From positions 1 through 64,000 of the forward strand of contig CAVAJF010000032.1 of NCBI GenBank assembly GCA_963588905.1: a DNA stretch of 64,000 nucleotides, in the 5' to 3' direction. A program made the position numbers and the translations under genes. The notes under the pieces were generated by a model. That model was not told the origin of the DNA, searched no databases, and saw only the letters and a program-made list of their open reading frames with translations. This DNA is from Butyricicoccus_A sp963588905. GTDB lineage: Bacteria; Bacillota; Clostridia; Oscillospirales; Butyricicoccaceae. Shown here piece after piece: positions 1 to 7,073 of the stretch; position 1 is the first letter of the stretch; each line of letters opens with the position of its first letter.

Positions 1-55
1 ACCCACGGCCTCTGCGTCCCGAACGCAGCGCTCTACCAAACTGAGCCACACCTCG
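1..55 (-). tRNA. tRNA-Pro(CGG), 3' part cut by window edge
   Basis: Read on the minus strand, the sequence begins CGAGGTGTGGCTCAG and forms an acceptor 5' strand, a D arm with GGTAGAGCGC, and an anticodon stem CTGCG/CGCAG around the loop TTCGGGA. The loop places CGG at 34-36, so the tRNA reads proline CCG codons. The T arm and 3' acceptor strand lie outside the window. A consensus promoter lies just upstream. Confidence 0.93.
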
Positions 56-91
56 TTTTTGCTGTTGCACTTCTTCGCTGCAACGTTTGTT

Positions 92-120
92 ATTATAGCA
101 GGGAATTCGTGTTGTGTCAA
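92..120 (-). promoter_or_regulatory. Consensus sigma-A promoter of the tRNA-Pro gene
   Basis: On the minus strand, TTGACA (120-115) and TATAAT (97-92) are separated by exactly 17 bp, a perfect match to the housekeeping consensus. This fits a strongly expressed stable RNA. The leader between it and the tRNA holds a small inverted repeat GTTGCA/TGCAAC (64-84). Confidence 0.85.
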
Positions 121-183
121 CAAGAAATTTTCATTTTTTTCAAAATTTATTTGAAAAATTTTGAAATCTCTGTTTGGGCAGTG

Positions 184-212
184 CAGACAAACCAAATAAA
201 AGGTGATAGAAT
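184..212 (+). promoter_or_regulatory. Putative promoter of the acpS-alr operon
   Basis: CAGACA (184-189), a 17-bp spacer and TAGAAT (207-212) lie about 24 bp before the acpS start codon. The -35 match is moderate and the -10 match is 5 of 6. Confidence 0.5.
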
Positions 213-235
213 AGGAGAGGATTGGAGGGGACGCT

Positions 236-607
236 GTGACAGGCTTGGGAACAGACATTATTGAAATTGCAAGAATTGCGCGCGCGATCCAGCGGGACAG
301 CTTTGTCCGGCACACATTTACCGTGTGTGAACAAGAATGGCTGGACACCAAGGGCAGGAATAAAGCAGAATCCGCCGCAGGACTGTTTTGTGCCAAGGAA
401 GCGGTCGCTAAGGCCTTGGGAACAGGCTTTCAGCGTGGTCTCAATCTCAAGGATATTGAAATTACCCATGATAAACTGGGGGCACCACAGGTGAACAAAC
501 CACAAAAAAATTTTCTGCTGAGCATTTCGCATTGTCGAGAGTATGCGACAGCGACGGCGATTTTGCTGGAAGAAACACACGTGGAGGCAAAGCATGAAAA
601 CGATTGA
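236..607 (+). CDS. acpS: Holo-[acyl-carrier-protein] synthase
   Basis: A 123-residue protein of normal family length. AcpS transfers the 4'-phosphopantetheine arm of CoA onto apo-ACP for fatty acid synthesis, in the cytoplasm. The N-terminal GTDIIEI motif supplies metal-binding Asp7, and FCAKEAVAKALGTG (about residues 51-64) carries Glu55 and Lys59; the SISHCREYA segment is also typical. Translation probably starts at GTG 236, which follows a strong GGAGGGG ribosome binding site. It is the first gene of an apparent operon, and its 3' end overlaps nnrD by 14 bp. Confidence 0.95.
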   Translation: MTGLGTDIIEIARIARAIQRDSFVRHTFTVCEQEWLDTKGRNKAESAAGLFCAKEAVAKALGTGFQRGLNLKDIEITHDKLGAPQVNKPQKNFLLSISHCREYATATAILLEETHVEAKHEND

Positions 608-1454
608 CTGGGCGTATTTGACGCAGCATATCCAGCCGCGCGCGCCGGAGAGTGATAAAAATACATATGGGCGTGTACTCGCCATTTGTGGCTGTCGAGA
701 TTATATCGGCGCTCCGTTTTTTGCCGCGCAGGCAGCTGTGCGCACCGGCTCCGGCATTGTCACATTGGCATTGCCTGCTTGTATTTATCCGATTCTGGCG
801 GCAAAGCTCAATGAGCCAACGTTTCTGCCGCTGGAAACCGGCGCAGACGGAAAAATTTCGGCGGATTGTCTGCCGCCGCTAGCTCGCCGCGCGGCAATTC
901 TGGCAGGGCCGGGACTCGGCATCAGTGAAGGCGTAACACAAGCAATCATAAAAATCATTGAGCGAGCGGATTGTCCGTTAATTCTCGACGCCGATGGCAT
1001 AAATGCGCTGGCGGGACATATAGATATAGTGGAGAAAGCAAAGCATCCTGTGATTTTGACCCCACACAAGCATGAATTTGCGCGGATCTGTGATGTTCCG
1101 TCGATGGAAAATCAGGAGGAAATGATATCCGCCTTTGCCAGAAAGCACCGCTGTGTGCTGCTGCTCAAAGGACATCGGACGATTATCGCGGGAGCGCAAG
1201 GCGAGCTGTATCAAAATGTGCATGGCAACCCCGGCATGTCTAAGGGCGGTAGCGGTGATGTCTTGTCCGGCATCATTTTGTCTCTGTTGGGACAAGGATT
1301 GGAACCGCTTGCGGCGGCAGCCTGCGGCGCGTATATTCACAGCCGCGCAGGCGATTTGTGTGCCAATGCCATCGGGGAATTCGGCATGACACCGACGGAT
1401 ATGTTGGGATATATTCCACAGGTGCTGAAACCGCTGAACTCTAGGGAGTGGTAA
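594..1454 (+). CDS. nnrD: ADP-dependent (S)-NAD(P)H-hydrate dehydratase
   Basis: A 286-residue ribokinase-fold repair enzyme that dehydrates damaged NADHX/NADPHX at the expense of ADP. Diagnostic segments are AGPGLG (P-loop-like turn), LDADGINALA, TPHKHEFAR and NPGMSKGGSGDVLSG, whose GSGD holds the catalytic Asp. The start is ATG 594, with GGAGG about 8 bp upstream, inside the end of acpS; an upstream in-frame ATG at 543 has no such site. The usual fused epimerase domain (NnrE) is absent, so this is the stand-alone dehydratase form. Confidence 0.93.
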   Translation: MKTIDWAYLTQHIQPRAPESDKNTYGRVLAICGCRDYIGAPFFAAQAAVRTGSGIVTLALPACIYPILAAKLNEPTFLPLETGADGKISADCLPPLARRAAILAGPGLGISEGVTQAIIKIIERADCPLILDADGINALAGHIDIVEKAKHPVILTPHKHEFARICDVPSMENQEEMISAFARKHRCVLLLKGHRTIIAGAQGELYQNVHGNPGMSKGGSGDVLSGIILSLLGQGLEPLAAAACGAYIHSRAGDLCANAIGEFGMTPTDMLGYIPQVLKPLNSREW

Positions 1455-1460
1455 GATCGC

Positions 1461-2030
1461 TTGAAACGAGTATGGAGCGGCTTGCTGGCTGTATGGCTGC
1501 TGTGCGGCTGTTCTGCGGTCAGTAATCCGGCACAGTTGGCAGCGAGTGTGCAGAAAGCCTATGCCAGTGCACAGACCATAGAGCTTGTATCCAATATTAC
1601 GTCTTATCTGGACGAATATACGATGGACTATCAAATACGATACTCGTATCATGCAGACACGCAGACCGGTGAGCTGGAAATTCAAAAACCGGCATCTGTG
1701 GCAGGAATTCGAGCATCAGTACAGGGAGAAGATTTTATTTTTTCCTATGAGGATGCGGAATTGGAGACTGCCATGCCGGACAAAAAGGGATTGACACCGG
1801 CGGATGTCACAACCTATTTGTTACACGATCTGCAAACCAAGGAACCAAAGCAGGTTTGGCAGGAAAATGGACGGATTGCCCTTCGCTATGAAGATACCAG
1901 TGAAGAGGGCAATGTCGTAAAAGAAGTGTATCTGCATCCGGACAGCTTTGCGCTGGCGGAGGCTCATATATATAACAATGGAAAACAAATCATGGACTGC
2001 ACCGTGCAAAGCTGTACCTTGCAGCCGTGA
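1461..2030 (+). CDS. Secreted lipoprotein, GerS/LolA-like
   Basis: A 189-residue protein starting at TTG 1461. It has a basic N-terminus, a hydrophobic stretch and a lipobox LCGC with the lipidated cysteine at about residue 17, so it should be anchored on the outer face of the membrane. The remainder is rich in beta-strand-like segments with DEYTMDYQIRYSYH, as in LolA/GerS-fold proteins. In Clostridioides difficile the germination lipoprotein gene gerS sits directly before an alanine racemase gene, the same order as here. The name is inferred from fold and position; no specific motif proves a germination role. Confidence 0.6.
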   Translation: MKRVWSGLLAVWLLCGCSAVSNPAQLAASVQKAYASAQTIELVSNITSYLDEYTMDYQIRYSYHADTQTGELEIQKPASVAGIRASVQGEDFIFSYEDAELETAMPDKKGLTPADVTTYLLHDLQTKEPKQVWQENGRIALRYEDTSEEGNVVKEVYLHPDSFALAEAHIYNNGKQIMDCTVQSCTLQP

Positions 2031-2051
2031 AGGAAAGTGGGAAAGACAATC

Positions 2052-3221
2052 ATGGCAACAACAAACGAGACCGGCAGATGCTGGGCAGAAATCAATTTAG
2101 ACAATCTGAAGTACAATTTTATACAGATTCGTGACCATGTAAAGACGGTGATGCCGAAAGCTAAGGTATTGGGTGTCGTCAAAGCGGATGCCTATGGACA
2201 CGGCGCGGTACAGGTTGCGACGGTTCTGCAACAGGAAGGCGTGGACTTCTTCGCTGTGGCAACGGTTGCGGAGGGCGTAGAGCTGCGCGAGGCGGGCTTT
2301 ACGCTTCCGATTTTGGTACTGGGTTATGTGGGTGATGCAGACGCAACGCTGCTGGCAGAATATGACATTGCGGCAGCACTGTGTGATACCGACACGGCAA
2401 AGGCGTTTTCTGCAGCAGCACAGGCTGCTGGAAAGCCGATCCGTGTACATATTGCGCTGAATACCGGCATGACACGCATTGGCTTTGAGACGCGTTCTAC
2501 GAAGGAAAATGTACAGGAAATTTTGCAGGCAGTTTCCCTGCCGGGACTGGAAGCCGAAGGCGCATTTACACACTTTGCGGTTGCCGATGTCAATGGCGGT
2601 GAAGAATTTACCGAACTGCAATACCGTCGCTTTGTAGATATGTGTCTGGAGCTGGAGAAGCACGGCGTAAACCTGCAATACCGCCATTGCTCGAACAGTG
2701 CCGCCATTTTGCAGCACACGCAGACCTTTACCACAGATCTGTATCGTGAGGGCACATTCAACATGGTGCGCGCTGGCATCATTCTGTACGGTTACTATCC
2801 GGATGCCGACACCAAGAAAACCGTGCCGCTCAAGCCGGTTATGACGGTAAAGGCTCGCGTGGCGCAGGTACGTGACATTCCGGCGGGCGATTCTATTGGA
2901 TATGGCCGCACCTTTACGGCGGACAAGCCGATGCGCGTGGCTGTCTTTACGATTGGCTATGCGGATGGCTATCCGCGTGTGGCGAGCAACCATATTTCGG
3001 TTGTTATCCATGACAAGGTCGTTCCGACGATTGGACGCATTTGCATGGATATGGCTTGGGCGGATGTCACCGGCATGGATGTCAAGCGCGGCGATGTAGT
3101 GACTGTATTTGGCGATTGTCCGATTACTGCGGATACGCTGGCAGCTGCAGCAGGCACGATTTCTTATGAGGTCACCTGCGACATCAGCAAGCGCGTTCCG
3201 CGTATCTATCTTGGCGCATAA
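2052..3221 (+). CDS. alr: Alanine racemase
   Basis: A 389-residue PLP enzyme interconverting L- and D-alanine for peptidoglycan. The PLP lysine lies in VLGVVKADAYGHGA (Lys44). The C-terminal beta domain contains SIGYGRTFTA, the region of the second catalytic base (Tyr), followed by TIGYADGYPR and GRICMDMAW. I place the start at ATG 2052 (MATTNETG); a GTG at 2037 is possible. It follows the GerS-like gene closely. In spore formers Alr also limits alanine-triggered germination. Confidence 0.95.
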   Translation: MATTNETGRCWAEINLDNLKYNFIQIRDHVKTVMPKAKVLGVVKADAYGHGAVQVATVLQQEGVDFFAVATVAEGVELREAGFTLPILVLGYVGDADATLLAEYDIAAALCDTDTAKAFSAAAQAAGKPIRVHIALNTGMTRIGFETRSTKENVQEILQAVSLPGLEAEGAFTHFAVADVNGGEEFTELQYRRFVDMCLELEKHGVNLQYRHCSNSAAILQHTQTFTTDLYREGTFNMVRAGIILYGYYPDADTKKTVPLKPVMTVKARVAQVRDIPAGDSIGYGRTFTADKPMRVAVFTIGYADGYPRVASNHISVVIHDKVVPTIGRICMDMAWADVTGMDVKRGDVVTVFGDCPITADTLAAAAGTISYEVTCDISKRVPRIYLGA

Positions 3222-3295
3222 TGCATAGAATGAGGCAAAGAGAAAATATTCCTAAGGTGCATGATTAAATAACCGGATTGCTGGGGAAAGTAACA

Positions 3296-3310
3296 GTATC
3301 AGGGTGATAC
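3296..3310. promoter_or_regulatory. Perfect 6-bp inverted repeat before mazF
   Basis: GTATCA-GGG-TGATAC lies 30 bp before the mazF start codon in an otherwise featureless 119-bp gap after alr. It may be an operator or a small RNA hairpin; no terminator T-run follows. Confidence 0.4.
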
Positions 3311-3340
3311 CTGAAATCTTTCCTACGGAGTGTGATTGTT

Positions 3341-3700
3341 TTGGAGCATCATGTCAAACGCGGCGATATTTACTATGCGGATTTGTCACCAGTGGTCGGC
3401 AGTGAACAGGGCGGTATGCGTCCGGTTTTGATTATACAGAACAATGTTGGAAACCGATATAGCCCGACTGTCATCGCAGCTGCGATCACCTCACAGGTCA
3501 ATAAAGCGAAGATGCCGACACATATTTCTCTCGGCGCTCGCACATTTGGCTTGACGCGGGATTCTGTAATTTTGACAGAACAAATCCGCACGCTGGATAA
3601 GCGCAGGCTCAGAGAAAAAATGGGCACGCTGGATGCCTCTCATATGGATGAAGTAGATCGCGCATTAGCAGTGAGCTTTGGTCTGAACGCAAGAGACTGA
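3341..3700 (+). CDS. mazF: MazF/EndoA-type mRNA interferase, no antitoxin seen
   Basis: A 119-residue toxin that cleaves RNA at short sequences. Family hallmarks are VKRGDIYYADLSPVVGSEQGG near the N-terminus, RPVLIIQN, and TVIAAAITSQ. I chose TTG 3341 because ACGGAG sits 10 bp upstream; GTG 3332 lies only 1 bp from it. The alr-mazF order is common in Firmicutes, but the usual mazE antitoxin gene between them is missing: the gap encodes nothing longer than about 12 codons. The active-site Arg and Thr segments look intact, so it is probably functional or controlled in trans. Confidence 0.9.
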   Translation: MEHHVKRGDIYYADLSPVVGSEQGGMRPVLIIQNNVGNRYSPTVIAAAITSQVNKAKMPTHISLGARTFGLTRDSVILTEQIRTLDKRRLREKMGTLDASHMDEVDRALAVSFGLNARD

Positions 3701-3747
3701 GAAAAAGGTCAATGCTTACATAGAACATTGACCGAAAGCATGATTTT

Positions 3748-3787
3748 CCCCTTGTGCAGCATATGCTGTGCAGGGGGATTGTTTTAC
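3748..3787 (+). terminator. Probable intrinsic terminator after mazF
   Basis: A long imperfect palindrome (arms CCCCTTGTGCAGCAT / ATGCTGTGCAGGGGG, with two or three G-U pairs) is followed by ATTGTTTTAC. A second, weaker inverted repeat (GTCAATG/CATTGAC, about 3709-3733) precedes it. Confidence 0.55.
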
Positions 3788-3802
3788 GAAGGGGAGTCGT
3801 GT

Positions 3803-4324
3803 ATGGAAATCAGCCGCCAGCAGGTACATTGGGGAGAGATGCAGCTTACACAGACAGCTACACAGGTTCGCTTTCGCGCGGCAGGTGCACTGCCGCAGTA
3901 CGGTGAGGTACTGCGCGTGTGGGGGACACGGGCGGATGCGCAGCCGCTTCTTATCGGTGTAGCTGAACCAGACGGCGATCGTCTGGCGATTGACCGGACG
4001 ATGAGCAAACAATATTTATCTTCGTTGGGCTATTGGCCGCATTTGCCGGAACAGTACACCGCTGATACACAGCCGCCGAAAGGGCAGACATTTGTCAGTC
4101 GGGACGCCTGTTTTTGCCAGCTGCTGCTGCAGAAAGAGGTTCAAATGCAGGAACAACCCATGTATATCATCGCATCCTGCACCTTTTCACCACAGAAAGA
4201 ATTTCTATTTTCCGGTGTGTTCTCTTTTTGCCGAGTAGAAAATGGCATGGCACAGCTGATTTGGGATAAAAAAAGGGACTGCCCTGTGTGGACAGTCCCG
4301 AAAGAGACAAGCGGACTTACTTGA
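3803..4324 (+). CDS. Hypothetical protein, 173 aa
   Basis: I do not recognise a family. The start is ATG 3803 with GAAGGGGAG upstream; a longer ORF from 3728 would translate the preceding hairpin and is unlikely. The protein is soluble and without signal peptide, rich in aromatic and Gln residues, and has a CFCQLLL segment near residue 110 and another Cys-Phe cluster near the end. It is convergent with the DUF1015 gene and overlaps it by 8 bp, so the DUF1015 terminator is embedded in its last codons. Function unknown. Confidence 0.65.
   Translation: MEISRQQVHWGEMQLTQTATQVRFRAAGALPQYGEVLRVWGTRADAQPLLIGVAEPDGDRLAIDRTMSKQYLSSLGYWPHLPEQYTADTQPPKGQTFVSRDACFCQLLLQKEVQMQEQPMYIIASCTFSPQKEFLFSGVFSFCRVENGMAQLIWDKKRDCPVWTVPKETSGLT
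4268..4299 (-). terminator. Intrinsic terminator of the DUF1015 gene
   Basis: On the minus strand, GGGACTG/CAGTCCC arms (4299-4275) are followed by seven T residues. It lies within the 3' coding end of the convergent gene on the plus strand. Confidence 0.85.
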
Positions 4325-5624
4325 CAATCATTTTGGATTCCATATAATATCTCTTCTCGTGTGCTTCGCCCATCGAGAAGGTCTTGCGCGGCAGAACGCC
4401 ATCAATGATAACGCCGCGGAACAGATCATTCTTTTCGATTTCCGGCAGGAAGAAGCCCATATTGTCTTTGTCATTGCCCAGCTTGGACACAACATCCTCG
4501 CCGTGAATATAGTCAATTTTCGCTTCGCTGTGCTGTGCCAGATAATCATCCAAGAAGGCCTGCAGGGTGCCAAGCGGAATGCCCCACTTCGGATGAATAA
4601 CCGTCATCGTACCGGTTTTGCCGCCAAAGCAGTAACGAACGGTATGATTTTCCAGATTGGCAGCGGCCTTCTCGTCCGAGAAGATGCACTGGCTGCCGTT
4701 TTTCGTATAGAAATCGACTGCGGCATGGAGCAGCTGCTCCGCATCGACATGGAACATCACGCGGTGAATCGGCTCAATAATCAGGCTCTCATCGTGAATA
4801 TTGACAATCTCACACAGGGCATAGCGTGCCGGATGGTTTTCCTGCTCTTCCGGTGTCAGAGTCTTTTTGACATCTTCCCAGTATGCCTTTGCGGTTGCCA
4901 TCGAGTGATTGCCATCGCCGACAGCAAACGGCAGCAGCGGCAGATCTTTCGTCAGGCGATACTTCTTGTTAAAGGTCTCACGGTCATTGAGTTTTTCCAT
5001 CTGGGCAATCAGATGGTCGGTCAGATCGCCTTCCGGAATAAACCAACCGTTAATATGTCCGCCGTTCTGCATGAGATCCGTGTCATAGACCTTCTCCAGC
5101 TGTGCCGTCTTTTCAAACATCGGTTCAATGACCGTGCGGTCTGGGTCATCGATGAGCAGCATGATGTGCGGGACTTCGATAGAAGCGTTTTTACGAACAG
5201 CCAGACGCGGCGGAATGCGCTCGACAACCGTCTTTTCTGTCGGGCGAACGAGAGAACGGGAGCCTGCGGTGTATTCGTAGCACTCCAGATCAATAGCAGC
5301 AACCAGGCCACGGCGCGGAGACGTGCCGCCGGAATATCTCTCGGTCAGGATAAAGCCAGCCGGCAGTTCGGTCAGTGTGCCATCAGACAAATACTGCTTC
5401 ATGGTCTCGTTGATGTTTGCAATGCGCGTTTCGACGTCAGCATCTTCCAGATATACTTCCGGCAAGGTCAGGCGCAAAGTAGACGGAGCATCGCCAACGA
5501 TGTGGTCGGTCTCAGCCCAATATTCTTTCTGAGAAGTATACTGGTCACAAGCGACAACAGCCCATTTTTTCAAATCAATGCCGTTTTTCGGCATCAGGAT
5601 CTTTGGTACGGATACACAAGACAT
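4317..5624 (-). CDS. DUF1015 family protein
   Basis: A 435-residue cytoplasmic protein of the DUF1015 (COG4198) family. It shows the N-terminal VPKILMPKNG segment, LRLTLPEVY, the ERYSGG strand, and the conserved DGNHSMATAKAYWE motif near the middle, which corresponds to DGHHR-type motifs in relatives. The start is ATG 5624, with GGGAGG about 11 bp upstream; a longer in-frame start at 5675 has no Shine-Dalgarno sequence. It is a single-gene unit with its own promoter and terminator. No activity can be assigned from the sequence. Confidence 0.85.
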   Translation of the reverse strand: MSCVSVPKILMPKNGIDLKKWAVVACDQYTSQKEYWAETDHIVGDAPSTLRLTLPEVYLEDADVETRIANINETMKQYLSDGTLTELPAGFILTERYSGGTSPRRGLVAAIDLECYEYTAGSRSLVRPTEKTVVERIPPRLAVRKNASIEVPHIMLLIDDPDRTVIEPMFEKTAQLEKVYDTDLMQNGGHINGWFIPEGDLTDHLIAQMEKLNDRETFNKKYRLTKDLPLLPFAVGDGNHSMATAKAYWEDVKKTLTPEEQENHPARYALCEIVNIHDESLIIEPIHRVMFHVDAEQLLHAAVDFYTKNGSQCIFSDEKAAANLENHTVRYCFGGKTGTMTVIHPKWGIPLGTLQAFLDDYLAQHSEAKIDYIHGEDVVSKLGNDKDNMGFFLPEIEKNDLFRGVIIDGVLPRKTFSMGEAHEKRYYMESKMIVK

Positions 5625-5683
5625 GTTTCTTAGAGCCTCCCAATGAAAATTTAAAATCCAGCTAATTTCTAGCATCTTCTTTT

Positions 5684-5712
5684 ATTATAGCGGACATTCC
5701 CGCGTGATTCAA
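5684..5712 (-). promoter_or_regulatory. Sigma-A promoter of the DUF1015 gene
   Basis: Minus strand TTGAAT (5712-5707), 17-bp spacer, TATAAT (5689-5684), about 60 bp upstream of the start codon. Confidence 0.75.
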
Positions 5713-5891
5713 AGAAAACTGCATCTATTTGGCAAATACCGGCATAGTTCATAAAAAATGATGTAGGAATCTGGACAATGGAGCGATATTTGACGAATCA
5801 GGCAGAAAATGCTATTGCGAAATTCACATAGAATGCGTGAAAATTCATATACTGTTAGCACAGAGATCGGACAGACAAAGGAGAGAAGTAT

Positions 5892-6089
5892 ATGAACCGC
5901 AATTCTAACAAGCTGAATGTACCGGAAGCCAAGGCAGCCATGGATCGCTTCAAGATGGAAGCAGCCCGCGAGGTCGGCATCGACCTGAAGGATGGATATA
6001 ACGGAGATCTGACAGCGCGTCAGGCGGGTTCTATCGGCGGACAGATGGTAAAGCAGATGATTGAGGCTTACGAGCAGAATATGAAGTAA
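5892..6089 (+). CDS. Alpha/beta-type small acid-soluble spore protein
   Basis: A 65-residue protein with the two conserved blocks of DNA-binding SASPs: VPEAKAAMDRFKMEAAREVGI and GDLTARQAGSIGGQMVKQMIEAYE. These proteins coat and protect DNA in the forespore and are cleaved by the GPR protease at germination. The start is ATG 5892 after AAAGGAGAG. A forespore sigma-G promoter is expected upstream, but I could not find a convincing -35/-10 pair. This gene is the best direct evidence that the organism forms endospores. Confidence 0.95.
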   Translation: MNRNSNKLNVPEAKAAMDRFKMEAAREVGIDLKDGYNGDLTARQAGSIGGQMVKQMIEAYEQNMK

Positions 6090-6117
6090 ATCATATTCTT
6101 TGTCCCATAAACGCAAC

Positions 6118-6165
6118 CCAGCCGCTCTCACGCCGTAATTGGCGCGGAGCGGCTGGCTATTTTCT
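6118..6165 (+). terminator. Intrinsic terminator after the spore-protein gene
   Basis: A CCAGCCGCTC/GAGCGGCTGG stem with an inner CGCC/GGCG pairing is followed by CTATTTTCT. It also lies between this gene and the end of the convergent phosphoribosyltransferase-like gene. Confidence 0.8.
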
Positions 6166-6176
6166 ATCTGATTTTT

Positions 6177-6833
6177 TTACAGCTTAGAATATCCGAACGA
6201 ATTGACAATTGCCTCGACAGGAACATTCTTCTGACAGAACGGACAATTGTGGCGGTCATACGAAGCGTATCCGGGGATGTCTTCTGAGGTAAAGATCGTG
6301 TTGACATGAATGCCATCCATCTGACCGACTGCACTAAACAGGGTAGCGACGCCGCGAATCAGACCGCCGTAATATCCCATGCACTCAATGCCGCGGCGAA
6401 TGCTGATACCGGTCGTAACCGACGCCATGAGCAGAATGACATTTTTGCCGCGTACCATGGGCTCTACATTTTCGCGGAAGAACAGCTGGCTGTTTGCTGT
6501 GCGTTCCGGTGTGATGACATAGATAGACTGATGGGCATTGTGGATGGAATGTCCCGCATCCTCCAGCTCTCGTGCCAGAAAAGCGCCGATGATTTCTGTG
6601 CCGTCCAAGCACACGATGGTGTCAATCGGAATCGTGGTGTGCGCGTACTGCTGTGCCAGCACATGTGCACACTGCTTTACTTCGCTCAAACGGGACTTCA
6701 TTGTCGTCAGATCAATATAATAATTGATATGCGAATGATTGGTGACGAAGTGTCCCGGAATTGCCTTCATAGGAACAACAGATCCGTATTTTTTGGACGG
6801 AAACTTCACGATTCTGGACTCAAACGTACTCAT
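6177..6833 (-). CDS. Orotate-phosphoribosyltransferase-like protein, altered PRPP motif
   Basis: A 218-residue protein with a type I phosphoribosyltransferase layout: VCLDGTEIIGAFLA (residues about 74-87) and a PRPP-loop-like VILLMASVTTGIS (132-144). In active enzymes the loop reads like VLLVDDVITTG; here the two acidic residues are Met136 and Ala137. A CPFC pair (197-200) near the C-terminus resembles half a zinc knuckle. Translation starts at ATG 6833 after AGGAGGAGCC. It is monocistronic with a clear promoter. It may be a PRTase-fold binding or regulatory protein rather than an enzyme; annotation as pyrE would be risky. Confidence 0.7.
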   Translation of the reverse strand: MSTFESRIVKFPSKKYGSVVPMKAIPGHFVTNHSHINYYIDLTTMKSRLSEVKQCAHVLAQQYAHTTIPIDTIVCLDGTEIIGAFLARELEDAGHSIHNAHQSIYVITPERTANSQLFFRENVEPMVRGKNVILLMASVTTGISIRRGIECMGYYGGLIRGVATLFSAVGQMDGIHVNTIFTSEDIPGYASYDRHNCPFCQKNVPVEAIVNSFGYSKL

Positions 6834-6917
6834 AGGCTCCTCCTTTTCAAACACACAATATATTTTCTGGAATAATTGCACATTTTTATCAAATGACATG
6901 CGAGTTAAACTATACAT

Positions 6918-6946
6918 AGTATACAACATCGTTACAAAATATGCAA
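6918..6946 (-). promoter_or_regulatory. Promoter of the phosphoribosyltransferase-like gene
   Basis: Minus strand TTGCAT (6946-6941), 17-bp spacer, TATACT (6923-6918). Confidence 0.7.
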
Positions 6947-6962
6947 GTTTTATCTTGGGATA

Positions 6963-7000
6963 TTTTTACTGAACAAAAATAACATTTTGTTCAGTAAAAA
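6963..7000. promoter_or_regulatory. Perfect 16-bp inverted repeat, probable operator
   Basis: TTTTTACTGAACAAAA and its exact complement are separated by six bases (ATAACA). The repeat lies between two divergent promoters, ending 6 bp before the -35 of the MATE gene and 16 bp from the -35 of the opposite gene. Position and symmetry suggest a dimeric repressor site; an RNA hairpin is less likely because it is outside either transcript. Confidence 0.6.
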
Positions 7001-7006
7001 CGCGTA

Positions 7007-7035
7007 TAGACAGAAAGAGAGAAGCAGTTTATAAT
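7007..7035 (+). promoter_or_regulatory. Promoter of the MATE transporter gene
   Basis: TAGACA (7007-7012), 17-bp spacer and perfect TATAAT (7030-7035). Confidence 0.8.
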
Positions 7036-7073
7036 GTGTATGTTAAAAAATATCGGAGAAAGAAGGAGATTGT

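Noticed and set aside
4359..5633. 424-codon open frame on the plus strand
   Set aside because: It mirrors the DUF1015 gene on the minus strand, which has a promoter, ribosome site, terminator and a recognisable family. The plus frame lacks a ribosome site and any motif.
5780..5890. Sigma-G promoter of the spore-protein gene
   Set aside because: A CATATAC-like -10 exists, but no matching -35 at the proper 17-18 bp distance, so I did not annotate it.
6739..6972. 77-codon frame on the plus strand across the promoter region
   Set aside because: It runs through the opposite gene's start and both promoter elements, with no ribosome site.
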